From positions 3,100,001-3,164,000 of the forward strand of contig NZ_CP088261.1 of NCBI RefSeq assembly GCF_021117345.1: a stretch of 64,000 bases of DNA, written 5' to 3'. The stretch is from Microbacterium sp. cx-55. GTDB taxonomy: Bacteria; Actinomycetota; Actinomycetes; Actinomycetales; Microbacteriaceae. Below are positions 8,234 to 19,977 of this stretch, one piece after another. Both the position numbers and the translations under genes were made by a program. Positions within the stretch are counted from its first letter, which is position 1, and each line of letters opens with the position of its first letter. The notes beneath the pieces were generated by a model. It was given only the letters and a program-made list of their open reading frames with translations. It was not told where the DNA came from and did not search any database.

Positions 8234-9316
8234 ATGAACCCGAGCATCGTGGCGATCGGCACGGCCGTGCCGCCGACCCGCCTCGCCCAGCACGACGTGC
8301 GCGAGGTGTTCGCGACGCAACCCGGAATCGGCCGCCTCACGCAGCGTCTCGTCCACGCCGCGTTCGACGCGTCGGCGATCGAGTACCGCCACACCGTGCT
8401 GTCGGGGCTGCTCGGCGACCCGGGAGACGGGCTTTCCGTCCGCCACGGCGACGTGCTGCTCTCGCCTCCCACGTCCGCGCGCAACGCCGAGTACCGCCGC
8501 CTCGTTCCGGCCCTTTTCGCCGAGGCATCGCGGCAGGCGTTGTCGGATGCGGGACTGGATGCGGCCGCCGTCACCCACGTCATCACGGTCTCGTGCACGG
8601 GCCTGTTCGCCCCCGGGCCCGACATGCGGCTCGTCCGCGATCTCGGGCTGAGCCCGAACGTCGAGCGCTACCACCACGGGTTCGTCGGGTGCGCGGCGGC
8701 GGTGCCCGCTCTTCGCGCCGCGCACCGGATCGCGGTCGCCCAACCCGGGTCGGTCGTGCTCGTCGCGTCCGCCGAACTGTGCTCGCTGCACCTGCGGGCA
8801 TCGTCCGACCCCGAGCAGATCGTCGCCGCGTCGCTGTTCGCCGACGGCGCCGCGGCCGCGATCGTCACGTCCGCACCCTCAACCGGGGTGCGCCTCGAGC
8901 TCGACACCTTCGCCACCGCCCTCACGAGCGACGGAGAGGACGACATGACCTGGACGATCGGTGACGAGGGCTTCGAGATGCGCCTGTCGGCGGAGGTGCC
9001 GCGCATCGTGGGCCGCGAGGTGCGGGCCGCCGCATCCGATCTGCTCGATGTCGACGCGTGGGCGGTGCACCCGGGTGGGCGCAGCGTGCTCGATCGCGTG
9101 GCCGCGGGCCTCGAGCTGACCGACGCGCAGATGGCGCCGTCGCGTGAGGTGCTGCGCGACTACGGCAACATGTCGAGCGCGACGATCCTCTTCATCCTGC
9201 GCCGCCTGCTGCACGACGATTCCCTCGGAGACGCCGATATCGGCGCGCTCGCCTTCGGCCCGGGCCTCACGGTCGAGTCGGCCCGCCTGCACCGGCGCAC
9301 GGCCGCGGGCGCGTGA
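8234..9316 (+). CDS. Type III polyketide synthase
   Basis: 360 residues, typical chalcone-synthase-fold length. The catalytic triad is visible: Cys153 in GFVGCAAAVPALRAA, His279 in WAVHPGG and Asn312 in YGNMSSATI. Such enzymes extend an acyl starter with malonyl-CoA and cyclise the product to alkylresorcinols or pyrones; the starter and product here cannot be read from sequence. It is followed by a methyltransferase (4-bp overlap) and an FAD monooxygenase, a set like the srsABC genes of Streptomyces griseus (established for that system), so a methylated or oxidised phenolic lipid is inferred. Confidence 0.85.
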   Translation: MNPSIVAIGTAVPPTRLAQHDVREVFATQPGIGRLTQRLVHAAFDASAIEYRHTVLSGLLGDPGDGLSVRHGDVLLSPPTSARNAEYRRLVPALFAEASRQALSDAGLDAAAVTHVITVSCTGLFAPGPDMRLVRDLGLSPNVERYHHGFVGCAAAVPALRAAHRIAVAQPGSVVLVASAELCSLHLRASSDPEQIVAASLFADGAAAAIVTSAPSTGVRLELDTFATALTSDGEDDMTWTIGDEGFEMRLSAEVPRIVGREVRAAASDLLDVDAWAVHPGGRSVLDRVAAGLELTDAQMAPSREVLRDYGNMSSATILFILRRLLHDDSLGDADIGALAFGPGLTVESARLHRRTAAGA

Positions 9317-10191
9317 GTAGCGAGCGCGTGCGCGCGACCGACGACAGGCGCGAGTGCGCGCGCGTGCGCGCGACCGACGGCAGACGCGACAGCGACGGCG
9401 AGCGCAAGCGCGAGAGCGGCAACCCGCGCGAGAGCCACGGCGGACGCGAGCCGGGCAAACGCAGCGTGAGCGCCAGGCGCGGCCCGCACCACGTGTCGCT
9501 CCGCGAGCGGGATCGCGCGCTGCAGGAGCTCATGGACGACCCGGACTGCGACCCGCACCGCCTCGCCGCGACCTGGCAGCGCTTCGACGCGGTCAACCGG
9601 CTCATCTCGGGCTGGGACACGATCTATCGCCGCGCTGTCCGCCCGGTCCTCGCGCGCACGGGCGGCTCGGCGCGGGTGCTCGACCTCGGATGCGGCGGCG
9701 GCGATGTTCTCGCTCGGCTCGCGCGGCTCGCGCGCGCCGACGGGCTCACGGCGGAGTGGCTCGGTGTCGACCCGGATGCGCGCGCCCTCCCGATCGCCCG
9801 GCGGCGCGAGGCGCCGGGGGTGACGTTCCGCACCACCGACTCCGCGACCCTTCGCGCGGAAGGCGAACGGTTCGACCTCGTGCTCTCCAACCACGTGCTG
9901 CACCATCTGACGGATGCGGAACTGCACGCTTTCGCCGACGACTCCCTCGCCCTCTCGCGTCAGATCGTGGTGCACGCCGACATCGAACGCAGCCGCACGG
10001 CGTACGCGTTGTACGCGGCCGGGATCACGCCCCTCGCGCCCGGCACGTTCCTTCTCACCGATGGGCTGCGTTCCATCCGTCGCAGCTACCGCGAAGCGGA
10101 GTTGGCGGCCGCGCTGCCGCCGTCCGAGGGCTGGGTCATCCGGCGTCCTGTGCCGTTCCGGCTCGTGGCCGTGGGGCGCGGTCGTGGCTGA
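9313..10191 (+). CDS. SAM-dependent class I methyltransferase
   Basis: 292 residues from the GTG that overlaps the polyketide synthase stop. The first 55 residues are a strange Arg/Asp/Gly-rich low-complexity leader (RVRATDDRRECARVRATDGR). In-frame GTG codons at 9466 and 9493 would remove it, and the folded part begins near HVSLRERDRALQELMDD. The SAM-binding motif I is VLDLGCGGGDVLARL, with an acidic motif II (LGVDPDA) and FDLVLSNHVLHHL. It probably methylates the polyketide product. The stop overlaps the next GTG start by 8 bp. Confidence 0.8.
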   Translation: MSSERVRATDDRRECARVRATDGRRDSDGERKRESGNPRESHGGREPGKRSVSARRGPHHVSLRERDRALQELMDDPDCDPHRLAATWQRFDAVNRLISGWDTIYRRAVRPVLARTGGSARVLDLGCGGGDVLARLARLARADGLTAEWLGVDPDARALPIARRREAPGVTFRTTDSATLRAEGERFDLVLSNHVLHHLTDAELHAFADDSLALSRQIVVHADIERSRTAYALYAAGITPLAPGTFLLTDGLRSIRRSYREAELAAALPPSEGWVIRRPVPFRLVAVGRGRG

Positions 10192-11311
10192 CGTCGTCGT
10201 CGTGGGAGCCGGCCCCGTGGGGTTGCTGCTCGCGAGCGAACTGCACCGCCGGGGCATCGGTACGCGGCTGCTCGAACGGCGCCCGTCGGCGGGCGGCGGA
10301 TCCCGCGCGATCGGCGTGCACTCCCCCGTGCTGGCCGCGCTCGAACCGTCCGGCGTCACCGAGCGACTCCTCGCGTCGGCGCTCCGGGTCCACCGCGGCG
10401 AGGCGCGGTCGGGCGCGCAGCTTCTGGGAACCGTGCACTTCGACCGGCTCCGCGCACGGTTCCCGTTCGTCGCCACGCTGCCGCAGTCGGCGACCGAAGC
10501 AGCCCTCGCACACGGCGGACCGCCGGTTCAGCGCGGCGCCGAGGTCACCCGCATCCGCCGCGTCGGTGACCGGATGCGGATCAGCCTCCGAGGCGGCGAC
10601 GATCTCGACGCCGGCATCGTCGTGGTGGCGACCGGTGCGGGCGGGCGGGCGGTCGCGTACCGGCCGGGCGCCGTGCGCGTGCACTCCTACGCCGACCGCT
10701 ATCTGATGAGCGACACAGATGTGGGCTACGACGACCCGACCGCGATCGTGCGGCTCGGGCGCCGCGGAGTGCTCGAGTCGTTTCCGCTCCCCGGTGAGCG
10801 TCGCCGCTACGTCGCGTGGGACGACGACCCGGACGACGACCGGCCAGACGCGCGGCTGGAGCGGTTCCGCAGGGCGCTCGCGGCGCACGGGGAGGGCGCG
10901 GCGGCGGAGCGGGTGGCGGCCGCATCCGGATTCCGCGTGCGTCGTGTCGTCGTGCCCCGGATGCGGCGCGGCACCCTGTTCGTCATCGGCGACGGAGCGC
11001 ACGAGGTGAGCCCGATCGGGGGTCAGGGCATGAACCTCGGCCTGCTCGATGCCGCCGGTCTTGCGCCTCTGCTGGCGGAGTGGGTGCGGCGCGGTGAAGA
11101 ACCCGCCGCCGCTCTTGCGCGCTGGGAGCGCCGCCGGCTGACGTCCGCCCGCACGGCGGCAGCGCTCGCGTCGGCCAACACCGCGCTCGGGCGCCCCCTC
11201 GGCCCCCGTGGCGATGCCCTCCGTCGCCGCGCGCTGCGCGCTGTGCTCTCCGGCCCGTCCGGAATGCTCTTCGCCCACGCCTACGCGATGGGCCTCGACC
11301 GCGACGCGTAG
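10184..11311 (+). CDS. FAD-dependent monooxygenase of the polyketide cluster
   Basis: 375 residues. An N-terminal VVVVGAGPVGLLLASELHRRG binds the FAD ADP moiety. Residues toward the C-terminus, LFVIGDGAHEVSPIGGQGMNLGLLDA, are the GD and flavin-ribitol-binding motif of group A aromatic hydroxylases. It is expected to hydroxylate the resorcinol or pyrone ring with NAD(P)H and O2. GTG at 10184 overlaps the methyltransferase by 8 bp, supporting one operon of three genes. Confidence 0.8.
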   Translation: MADVVVVGAGPVGLLLASELHRRGIGTRLLERRPSAGGGSRAIGVHSPVLAALEPSGVTERLLASALRVHRGEARSGAQLLGTVHFDRLRARFPFVATLPQSATEAALAHGGPPVQRGAEVTRIRRVGDRMRISLRGGDDLDAGIVVVATGAGGRAVAYRPGAVRVHSYADRYLMSDTDVGYDDPTAIVRLGRRGVLESFPLPGERRRYVAWDDDPDDDRPDARLERFRRALAAHGEGAAAERVAAASGFRVRRVVVPRMRRGTLFVIGDGAHEVSPIGGQGMNLGLLDAAGLAPLLAEWVRRGEEPAAALARWERRRLTSARTAAALASANTALGRPLGPRGDALRRRALRAVLSGPSGMLFAHAYAMGLDRDA

Positions 11312-11358
11312 TCCGCGCCCTCGCTCCCCCGCGCGAGCCTCGCGCCGCCGCTCTTCCC

Positions 11359-11427
11359 GCGAGACTGCCGTTTCGGCACGAGACGTCGGTCCGCGACCAA
11401 CGTCTCGCCGCGCAACTGCAGTTTCGC
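11359..11427. repeat. Dispersed palindrome family C, copy C1
   Basis: Imperfect palindrome of 69 bp between convergent genes. The arms contain GAGAC-type motifs spaced 19 bp with TGCCGTTTCGGCAC between; the right arm is CGTCTCGCC...AACTGCAGTTTCGC. The same sequence recurs at 29355-29423 with the same length. Confidence 0.8.
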
Positions 11428-11459
11428 GATCAGCGCGCCCCGAGGGACGGCGGGCGGGG

Positions 11460-12314
11460 TCAGGCGGCGAGGGCGCCACCGGTCGCGACGAGTTGTGCGG
11501 CGAGCAGCAGCGCGGCCAGCATCACCAGGCGGAAGACGATCCGGCCGGGCGCTCCGCGGAGCGCAACGACCGCGGACAGCACCGCGACGACCGACACCGC
11601 CACGAAGAACACCCACGAGAGCCCGGACACGTCGCCGACGCGCCCGCCCACCGGGCCGAGCAGCACGGCGAGCGCCCCGGCGATGACGCCCGCGGCCGCG
11701 GCCACCGCAGACGCCGGGCCGCCGATGCGATGCGGCAGACCGCGGATGCCGGTAGCCCGGTCATCGTCGAGATCCGGCAGCACGTTCGACAGATGCACGG
11801 CCGCCCCGAGCGCGGCGCCGGCGACGAACGCCCACGGCGCGGCGAAGCGGGGTTCGGCGGCCGACAGGGTCGCGAGCGACGGGAACAGGCCGAAGGTCAC
11901 GAGGAACGGCACGACCGAGAACGCCGTGGCCTTCAGCGGTGCGTTGTACGCCCACCCGGAGATCACGGCGACGGCGTGTGCCACCAGCATCCCGACCCCG
12001 AGCGGCGCCGACAGCACGAGAGCGACGATCGCGCAGCCGACCGCCGCGATCCAGGCGGTGCGGATGCGGACGTCCCCGCGCGCGAGAGGCTTGTCGGTGC
12101 GCCCCACGGCGCGGTCGCGGGCGGCGTCGATCGCGTCGTTCGAGATGCCGATCGAGAGCTGGCCGGCGAAGACCGCGGCCGCGAGCAGCAGCATCCGCCA
12201 CAGCTCGAGACCGGCGGCCACCCCGAGTGCGAGCGCCAGCGCCGTGACGACGCACGTCGGGCCGGGATGCGAGGACTGCCACAGTCCGCGGATGACGACG
12301 GCGGGCGAGGACAT
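11460..12314 (-). CDS. UbiA-family prenyltransferase
   Basis: 284 residues with eight to nine hydrophobic helices. Both Mg2+/diphosphate-binding aspartate motifs are present: NDAIDAARD at 59-67 and DLDDD at 181-185. UbiA enzymes attach an isoprenoid to an aromatic or lipid acceptor in the membrane. It is convergent with the type III polyketide synthase genes, so prenylation of that product is a reasonable inference. A menaquinone or carotenoid role cannot be excluded, but no partner genes for those pathways are nearby. Confidence 0.82.
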   Translation of the reverse strand: MSSPAVVIRGLWQSSHPGPTCVVTALALALGVAAGLELWRMLLLAAAVFAGQLSIGISNDAIDAARDRAVGRTDKPLARGDVRIRTAWIAAVGCAIVALVLSAPLGVGMLVAHAVAVISGWAYNAPLKATAFSVVPFLVTFGLFPSLATLSAAEPRFAAPWAFVAGAALGAAVHLSNVLPDLDDDRATGIRGLPHRIGGPASAVAAAAGVIAGALAVLLGPVGGRVGDVSGLSWVFFVAVSVVAVLSAVVALRGAPGRIVFRLVMLAALLLAAQLVATGGALAA

Positions 12315-12436
12315 GCTCCGACGTTACGGGGTGCGCGGACCCGCCGGCGCCCCTTGCGCGCCCACGGGGCACCGCTCGCACCCGGCACCCCGCGACGCAC
12401 GCTCACACCCGGCGAACGCAACCGCCCGCCGCTCCG

Positions 12437-14632
<2,196 letters not shown>

Positions 14633-14661
14633 CTGTTCTCCTGAAATCTGTGCGACTCAAA

Positions 14662-14682
14662 CTTGAGTCGATGTAGCTCAAG
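14662..14682 (-). promoter_or_regulatory. HAIR element (HspR operator) of clpB
   Basis: CTTGAGT, 7 nt, GCTCAAG: one mismatch to the established HAIR consensus CTTGAGT-N7-ACTCAAG. An additional ACTCAA half-site abuts it at 14655-14660. It lies 30 bp upstream of the clpB start, so repression by HspR (gene at 25.2 kb) is expected. Confidence 0.85.
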
Positions 14683-14748
14683 TTTATCGCATCGCCCGCA
14701 CGAACGCGAGGGCAGAAGCCGCATCCGACGTCGGACTCGTGAGAGGCG

Positions 14749-15771
14749 TCAGGCGACGGATGCGGTCATCACCTCGTCGTCGCGATGCTCGCTCGGAGCC
14801 TCGTCCCGGTGGTTCGTGTCGTCGACGCAGGCGAACCGCGCACGGTAGGCCGTGGGGGTGATCGCGAGCGTGCGGGCAAAGTTCTGCCGCATCACCGCGG
14901 CAGAGCCGAAGCCGCACTCGTAGGCGATCCGGTCGAGTCCGAGGTCGGTCTGCTCGAGCATGCGCTGCGCGTGCAGCACCCGCTGGCGCCCGAGCCACGC
15001 GGCGGGCGTCGCGCCGAGGTCCGCCTTGAACCGGCGCGCGAACGTCCGCGGAGACATGTGCGCCTTCGCCGCGAGCTGTTCGACCGTCAGATCGAAGCGC
15101 AGATTCTCCAGCATCCACTCGGTGACCGGCGCGAGCGACAGCGACAGGGTCGCGGGAATCGGCCGATCGACGAACTGGGCTTGCCCGCCGTCCCGCTGCG
15201 GCGCCACGACCATGCGCCGGGCGATGGTGTTGGTGACCTCCGCACCGAGCTCCTGCCGGAGCAGGTGGAGGCACGCGTCGAGGCCCGCGGCGGTGCCGGC
15301 ACTCGTGATGATCTTGCCGTCCTGCACGTAGAGCACGTCGGGATCGATCTCGATCTTCGGGTACATCTGCGCCATCCGCGCCGCGTACTTCCAGTGCGTC
15401 GTCGCGCGGCGGCCGTTCAGGATGCCGGATTCGCCCAGCACGAAGGACCCGCTGCAGACGCTCAGCACCCATGCGTTGCGCGCCACGGCACGCTGCAGCA
15501 CGCCGGCGATCCGCTCGTCGAGCGTGCCCCACGTCGCCCGGGGCACCGGAGTGACGACCACGAGATCGGCCTCGTCGGCGAAGGTCAGGTCGTTCTCGAC
15601 GTTGATCGAGAACCGCATATTCGATTCGATCGCCCCGGGCGTGATCGCGCAGACGCGGAAGTCGAACATCTCGATGCCGTCATCGGTGCGGTCGAGGCCG
15701 AACGCCTCGCAGGCGAGACCGAACTCGAAGGGCGAGAAGCCAGGCTGGACGATGACGGCAACGGTCTTCAC
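14749..15771 (-). CDS. GlxA-family AraC-type transcriptional regulator
   Basis: 340 residues. The N-terminal half is a DJ-1/PfpI-like amidotransferase fold (VAVIVQPGFSPFEFGLACEAFG; nucleophile-elbow Cys in VLSVCSGSFVLGESG). The C-terminal 100 residues are an AraC HTH (LTVEQLAAKAHMSPRTFARRF and GLDRIAYECGFGSAAVMRQNF). The GTG start at 15771 is chosen because GGAG lies 5 nt before it and the protein then starts exactly at the first beta-strand. Family members regulate amine, amino-acid or stress genes; the target here is unknown. It is divergent from the small membrane protein gene. Confidence 0.85.
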   Translation of the reverse strand: MKTVAVIVQPGFSPFEFGLACEAFGLDRTDDGIEMFDFRVCAITPGAIESNMRFSINVENDLTFADEADLVVVTPVPRATWGTLDERIAGVLQRAVARNAWVLSVCSGSFVLGESGILNGRRATTHWKYAARMAQMYPKIEIDPDVLYVQDGKIITSAGTAAGLDACLHLLRQELGAEVTNTIARRMVVAPQRDGGQAQFVDRPIPATLSLSLAPVTEWMLENLRFDLTVEQLAAKAHMSPRTFARRFKADLGATPAAWLGRQRVLHAQRMLEQTDLGLDRIAYECGFGSAAVMRQNFARTLAITPTAYRARFACVDDTNHRDEAPSEHRDDEVMTASVA

Positions 15772-15882
15772 GTCTACTCCGATCGAAGAGGGGCGGATGC
15801 GGACGCGCTTTGGCAGAAAGAACGCGACCGCTGTCCATCCTGCCACTCGTGGCGAGATTCCACCATCCGTAGGTTTACTGCC

Positions 15883-16278
15883 ATGTCCACTTTCCTCCTC
15901 ACCGTCGTCCTCCTCGTCTCCGTCGCCGCTGTCGCCGCGACCGTCGTGGCCGTCGCGCGAGACGGGTACCGCCCCGTCCGCACCGACCGGTCGCGTCTTC
16001 CCGCCCGCGCCGTCGAAGGACGCCGCACCGCCGCTCAGATCGACGCGGATGAGGAAGCTGCCGTTCGCGCGAACACACCGACGGGCACTCCGCTCCCGGC
16101 CGAGGGCCACTCACTCCCGGCCGAAGCCGCACCGCGCAGCGCCCCAACGGAGGCGCCGAGCGTCGAGCCCGCGCTCACCAGCATCCCGACCGAGGACGCG
16201 GCGCACGCGGCGGTCAGGCGCGGCGGGCGAGCTCGCGGACCGCGTCGAGCAGCGTCTGCGCCGAAGTCGCCCAGGTGA
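15883..16278 (+). CDS. Small single-pass membrane protein, unknown function
   Basis: 131 residues. A clear N-terminal membrane helix ([22 protein letters not shown], residues 4-25) is followed by a basic stop-transfer region ([13 protein letters not shown]) and a disordered Pro/Ala/Glu-rich tail. The last 65 bp run antisense over the end of the glycosyltransferase gene, so the real C-terminus might be shorter in relatives. No recognised domain. It is divergently transcribed from the GlxA regulator. Confidence 0.6.
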   Translation: MSTFLLTVVLLVSVAAVAATVVAVARDGYRPVRTDRSRLPARAVEGRRTAAQIDADEEAAVRANTPTGTPLPAEGHSLPAEAAPRSAPTEAPSVEPALTSIPTEDAAHAAVRRGGRARGPRRAASAPKSPR

Positions 16279-17332
16279 ACCGGGCGATGTGCGCGGCGCC
16301 CGCATCGATCACCCGGCACCGCTCGGCGTCGTCGTCGAGCGCTCGCACCGCATCCGCCACCGCGGCGGGATCCTGCGGATCGACGTAACGGGCGCCGGGC
16401 CCGGCCACCTCGTGGAAGATGTCGAGGTCGCTCGCCACGACCGGCACCCCGAGAGCGAGCGCCTCGGCGAGCGGCAGCCCGTAGCCCTCGTCGAGGCTCG
16501 TGCTCGCGAGCACCGCGTGGTCGGCGAGAAGCGCGGCGTACTCCGCATCCGACACCCCGTTGTGGAACACGACCTGGGCACCGGCCGGCGTGAGACCCGC
16601 CAGCTCGCGACGCCGCTCCGGGGTGATGCGACTGAGCAGATGCAGCGTGCGCCCGGGAAGCAGGCCCATCGCGCGCACGAGCGTCTCGACGTTCTTGTAG
16701 CCCATGAACGACCCCATGTACACGATGTTCCAGGGGGCACCGCCGGGCTCTTCGGCATCGGCGGGCAGCAGGTCCGCGAGGCGCTGCGGGGCGTTCGGCA
16801 CGACCACGACCGGGCGCTTCGTGAGCCGCACCGCCGCGAACTGCCGCTTGCTGGTCTCACTCACCGTCGCCACGATGTCGGCCGCGTTCAGCGTGACGCG
16901 CTGCGGAACGTAGCTCAGGTGGAAGAGTCGCCATCCGACCCGCACCGCCGCCGGGAGGTTTCGGGGCGGTGTGCGGTGGCGGTAGTAGATCGTGTCGTGC
17001 AGCGTCAGGATGAGGCGGAATCGTCGCCCCATCGTGCCGATGGTCTGCATCGGCGAGAACACGACATCGGGCGCGAACCGGTTCAGCATGCGCGCGGTGA
17101 AGGGCTCCCGCCACGACGTCGGGCGATGGATGCCGAGGGTCGTCGCACCGCTCGGCAGCAAGTCGATCTGCCCCGGCTCCGACACGAGGAAGGTCACCTC
17201 GACGCCCGACGCCGACGCCGCATCCTGGACCGCCTCGGCGAGCTCCGCCGAGTAGCGACTGATGCCGTCGTGAAAATCCGTGCGGATGTAGCGCGCGTCG
17301 AAGAACAGCCGCACCGGCGCCGCTGCGGTCAC
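16214..17332 (-). CDS. Glycosyltransferase family 4 protein (second of pair)
   Basis: 372 residues with the GT-B fold: an N-terminal acceptor half ([28 protein letters not shown]) and a C-terminal nucleotide-sugar half with [26 protein letters not shown], the GT4 E-x7-E signature region. It transfers a sugar from an NDP-donor to an unidentified acceptor, probably at the cytosolic membrane face for envelope glycolipid or polysaccharide. GTG at 17332 overlaps the upstream glycosyltransferase stop by 4 bp (GTGA), so the two are translationally coupled. Confidence 0.82.
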   Translation of the reverse strand: MTAAAPVRLFFDARYIRTDFHDGISRYSAELAEAVQDAASASGVEVTFLVSEPGQIDLLPSGATTLGIHRPTSWREPFTARMLNRFAPDVVFSPMQTIGTMGRRFRLILTLHDTIYYRHRTPPRNLPAAVRVGWRLFHLSYVPQRVTLNAADIVATVSETSKRQFAAVRLTKRPVVVVPNAPQRLADLLPADAEEPGGAPWNIVYMGSFMGYKNVETLVRAMGLLPGRTLHLLSRITPERRRELAGLTPAGAQVVFHNGVSDAEYAALLADHAVLASTSLDEGYGLPLAEALALGVPVVASDLDIFHEVAGPGARYVDPQDPAAVADAVRALDDDAERCRVIDAGAAHIARFTWATSAQTLLDAVRELARRA

Positions 17333-18588
17333 GGTGCGACCGGCTCGCCCCGGTAGAGCTTCTCGAACGTGTCGAGTGTGCGGTCGATGTCGTGGATCTC
17401 GACGCCCGCCAGCGAACCCTGCTGCAGCGCGCTGTACTCCTCCGGCGAGGCGGTGAGAACGCGGGTGAGCTTCGCGGCGAGGTCGTCGGCGTCCTGCGGG
17501 CGGAACAGCCACCCGTTCTCGCCGTCGTGCACGAGGTGGGGCAGCGCGAGCGCGTCGGCCGCGACCACCGGCAGCCCCGACGCCATCGCCTCCATGGTCG
17601 CGATCGACTGCAGCTCCGCGATCGACGGCATCGCGAACACGGACGCCCGCGAGTACAGGCTGCGCAGGTCTTCTTCCTCGACACGGCCGTGGAACGTGAC
17701 GCGGTCGGTGAGGCCGAGCTGCTGGGTGAGCGCGTCGAGCGACTTCCGCTGGTCGCCGCCGCCCACGATGTCGACCGTGACCTGAAGCGCGGGGTCGAGC
17801 TTGGCGACCGCGTGCAGCAGGGTATCGATGTGCTTCTCGGTTGTCAGGCGACCGACGAAGAGGATGCGGTTCACGTCGCGCTGCCCCAGCGACGGCGTAT
17901 ACCCCGAGGCGTCGATGCCGCAGCTGATCGGAATGACGCCGTCGATGTCGATCGTGGTCTCGAGGAACTCGGCCGCACGACGGGTCGGCGTCGTCACGGC
18001 GCGCGCGATGTGGAACGTGCGCGAGGCGTCGTCCCAGGCGAGCTTCAGCATCAGCTTGTCGAGCACCGGCGGCAGCGTGGTGAAGTCGAGGATGTTCTCG
18101 GCCATCACGTGGTTGGTGGCCACGACCGGGATGCCGCGCTTCTTCGCCTCGCGAGCCAGACCGCGCCCGATGACGATGTGCGACTGGATGTGGACGACGT
18201 CGGGCAGGACGCTGTCGAGCACCTTGCGGGCGTAGTGCTTGGACCGCCAGGGCCACACGAACCGCAGCCAGTCGTGCGGGGGCCAGCGGACGGCCGGGAT
18301 GCGGTGCACCGTGACCGGCACGCCCTCGATGAGCTCGGTGGCCGGGGGGAAGCGCCGGTACTTCTGCGCGGGCGCGACGACGTGGACGTCGTGGCCGCGC
18401 GCGGCGAGGCCGGCGGCCAGGCGCTCGGCGAAGCGAGCCGCACCGTTCACGTCGGGAGCGAACGTGTCGCAGCCGATCACGATGGTCAGCGGGCGGAAGC
18501 TCGCGTCCGAAACGGGAAGGTCGGGGGTCGAGGGGGTAGTCACGGGGTGGTGGCTGCCAATCTCCGAGTAGCGTGCGGGGGTCTGCAC
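17329..18588 (-). CDS. Glycosyltransferase family 4 protein (first of pair)
   Basis: 419 residues from the GTG at 18588, preferred because GGAAGG precedes it by 4 nt; a GTG at 18543 without a ribosome site is the alternative. GT-B fold: [38 protein letters not shown] at the start (PimB/MgtA-like N-domain), and [34 protein letters not shown] in the donor domain. Actinobacterial relatives glycosylate membrane lipids, which is the likely role. It is the first gene of a two-gene operon, divergent from 18677. Confidence 0.82.
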   Translation of the reverse strand: MQTPARYSEIGSHHPVTTPSTPDLPVSDASFRPLTIVIGCDTFAPDVNGAARFAERLAAGLAARGHDVHVVAPAQKYRRFPPATELIEGVPVTVHRIPAVRWPPHDWLRFVWPWRSKHYARKVLDSVLPDVVHIQSHIVIGRGLAREAKKRGIPVVATNHVMAENILDFTTLPPVLDKLMLKLAWDDASRTFHIARAVTTPTRRAAEFLETTIDIDGVIPISCGIDASGYTPSLGQRDVNRILFVGRLTTEKHIDTLLHAVAKLDPALQVTVDIVGGGDQRKSLDALTQQLGLTDRVTFHGRVEEEDLRSLYSRASVFAMPSIAELQSIATMEAMASGLPVVAADALALPHLVHDGENGWLFRPQDADDLAAKLTRVLTASPEEYSALQQGSLAGVEIHDIDRTLDTFEKLYRGEPVAP

Positions 18589-18676
18589 ATGCCCTTCCAA
18601 TGTACCCGAGGGCCTCGGCCCGCCCGGCTGCCACCCCGCGGGGCGGCAGCACAGCATCCGCCCCTACCCTGGAGCC

Positions 18677-19315
18677 ATGCTGAGACTGCAGGCCGACGCA
18701 TCCGCCGATCGCTGGGAACCCGTGACCGAATCGCTGGGCTTTCGCGGGCGCCGTCACCGCAAGACGGCGATCCGGATGCTGCTGACTCAGGCGAGCGGTG
18801 CGATGAGCGGCCAGGTGGGTGCCGGCGCAGCGGGGGCCGGCGCGGCGGGCTCCGGCGCGGCTCGCGGCGGGGGCGGTGTGGCCGCGTGGCTGATGAGCCA
18901 GGCGACACCGTTTCTCATGCGCCGGGCGGCCGGTCGGGTGCGGGCGTGGATGTGGAAGGCCGACCCCGAGCTTGTCGTCGTGCTCGCGCAGGTGCAGGAG
19001 CTCACGCCGCAGCTGCGCACGGCGCGCGCGATGATGCCGATCGAGTACGACGACACCGAGACCTTCCGGAACCCGCATCTCGGGGCGGGTGAGCGGCTGC
19101 TGATGGACCTGCCACCGAACCCGCAGACGCCCCCGTTCGTCAGCTACACCTGGGACACCGGCACGCACCTCGTCACGCTCAGCGCGGTCTCGGGAGACCG
19201 GGAGCGATTCGGCACCGTGCTCGGCGAGGTGGACGCGCTCGCGCGGACGCTCCGGATCGTCGACGACCTGCCTCTCGGCGAGGGCGCGCAGGTGCTGCGG
19301 ATCGATCCCGCCTGA
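18677..19315 (+). CDS. Conserved-looking hypothetical protein
   Basis: 212 residues, no recognised domain. The N-terminal third is followed by an unusual Gly/Ala run ([20 protein letters not shown], about residues 48-67) acting as a linker. The C-terminal part is a mixed alpha/beta sequence ([56 protein letters not shown]). No signal peptide; probably cytosolic. It is divergent from the glycosyltransferase operon. GC and codon use match the neighbours. Confidence 0.65.
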   Translation: MLRLQADASADRWEPVTESLGFRGRRHRKTAIRMLLTQASGAMSGQVGAGAAGAGAAGSGAARGGGGVAAWLMSQATPFLMRRAAGRVRAWMWKADPELVVVLAQVQELTPQLRTARAMMPIEYDDTETFRNPHLGAGERLLMDLPPNPQTPPFVSYTWDTGTHLVTLSAVSGDRERFGTVLGEVDALARTLRIVDDLPLGEGAQVLRIDPA

Positions 19316-19327
19316 GCGCGGGGCGCG

Positions 19328-19522
19328 TCAGTCGCGGGTCGCGCTGTGGTCCTCGACGTCGGGCTCGGCGCGGAGGGCGTCGGCGATCTCCTCCTCGGGC
19401 CGCGGCGGAATGGTCTCGTCCTCCTCGAGCTCGGGGATGGTCGGCTCCCCTTCTTCGGGGATGTGCGGCGCGGCGGGATGCGGGGCGGAGTCGGACACGG
19501 CTGTTCCTTCGATCGGCGACAC
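19328..19522 (-). CDS. Small acidic protein, unknown function
   Basis: 64 residues, strongly acidic (PEEGEPTIPELEEDETIPPRPEEE), Pro-rich and probably disordered. A GTG eight codons in would give a 56-residue product beginning SDSAPHPAA. It sits tail-to-tail with the preceding gene, 12 bp away. Coding status is supported only by the sensible acidic composition against an Arg-rich background of shadow frames. Confidence 0.45.
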   Translation of the reverse strand: MSPIEGTAVSDSAPHPAAPHIPEEGEPTIPELEEDETIPPRPEEEIADALRAEPDVEDHSATRD

Positions 19523-19614
19523 GGCACAGCGTAGCCGCGCCCGGTCGCGCGCGTCCGAACCGCGCGGGGCGCGTTACGGTCGAGCATGCTCTTCCGACGA
19601 ATGCGGGCGCCGCG

Positions 19615-19956
19615 GTGCGCGGCTACGACCGCACAACGGGTCGACGTGTGAGCGCCGACGGCTGTCGGACGCGCCGCGTCGAGATCACCCTGCACCGGCC
19701 GTGGTTCGCGCTCTGGGCGGGGATCCGCCCGACCCTCGTCGTTGGGGGCCGCGGACAGCCGGCGCAGTGGGGCCGCGGCACATGGCAGTTCCCGTCGGAT
19801 CAGACGGTGGTGATCGGGGTGTACCTCTTCAACCGGATGTGGCGCTTCGGCCAGGCCGAGGTCGCTCTCGCTCCGGCGGATCCGCCGGAGCTCGTCTATC
19901 GTGCGCCGGCGCTGCCGTTCGTGGCCGGGCGCATCGGCCCGCCGCGTTCGCGCTGA
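19615..19956 (+). CDS. Hypothetical protein, about 100 residues
   Basis: Starts at GTG 19615 (113 residues) or GTG 19648 (102 residues). The core VEITLHRPWFALWAGIRPTLVVGGRGQPAQWGRGTWQFPSDQTVVIGVYLFNRMWRFGQAEVAL has an alternating beta pattern with conserved-looking Trp and Gly, not the composition of a shadow frame. No domain recognised, no signal peptide. It is convergent with the DUF2277 gene 22 bp away. Confidence 0.55.
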   Translation: MRGYDRTTGRRVSADGCRTRRVEITLHRPWFALWAGIRPTLVVGGRGQPAQWGRGTWQFPSDQTVVIGVYLFNRMWRFGQAEVALAPADPPELVYRAPALPFVAGRIGPPRSR

Positions 19957-19977
19957 CCGTCCGTCGCAGGGACCGCG

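Noticed and set aside
19328..19534. Plus-strand 62-codon frame opposite the small acidic protein
   Set aside because: Both strands are open; the minus-strand acidic product is the more protein-like one, though still at low confidence.
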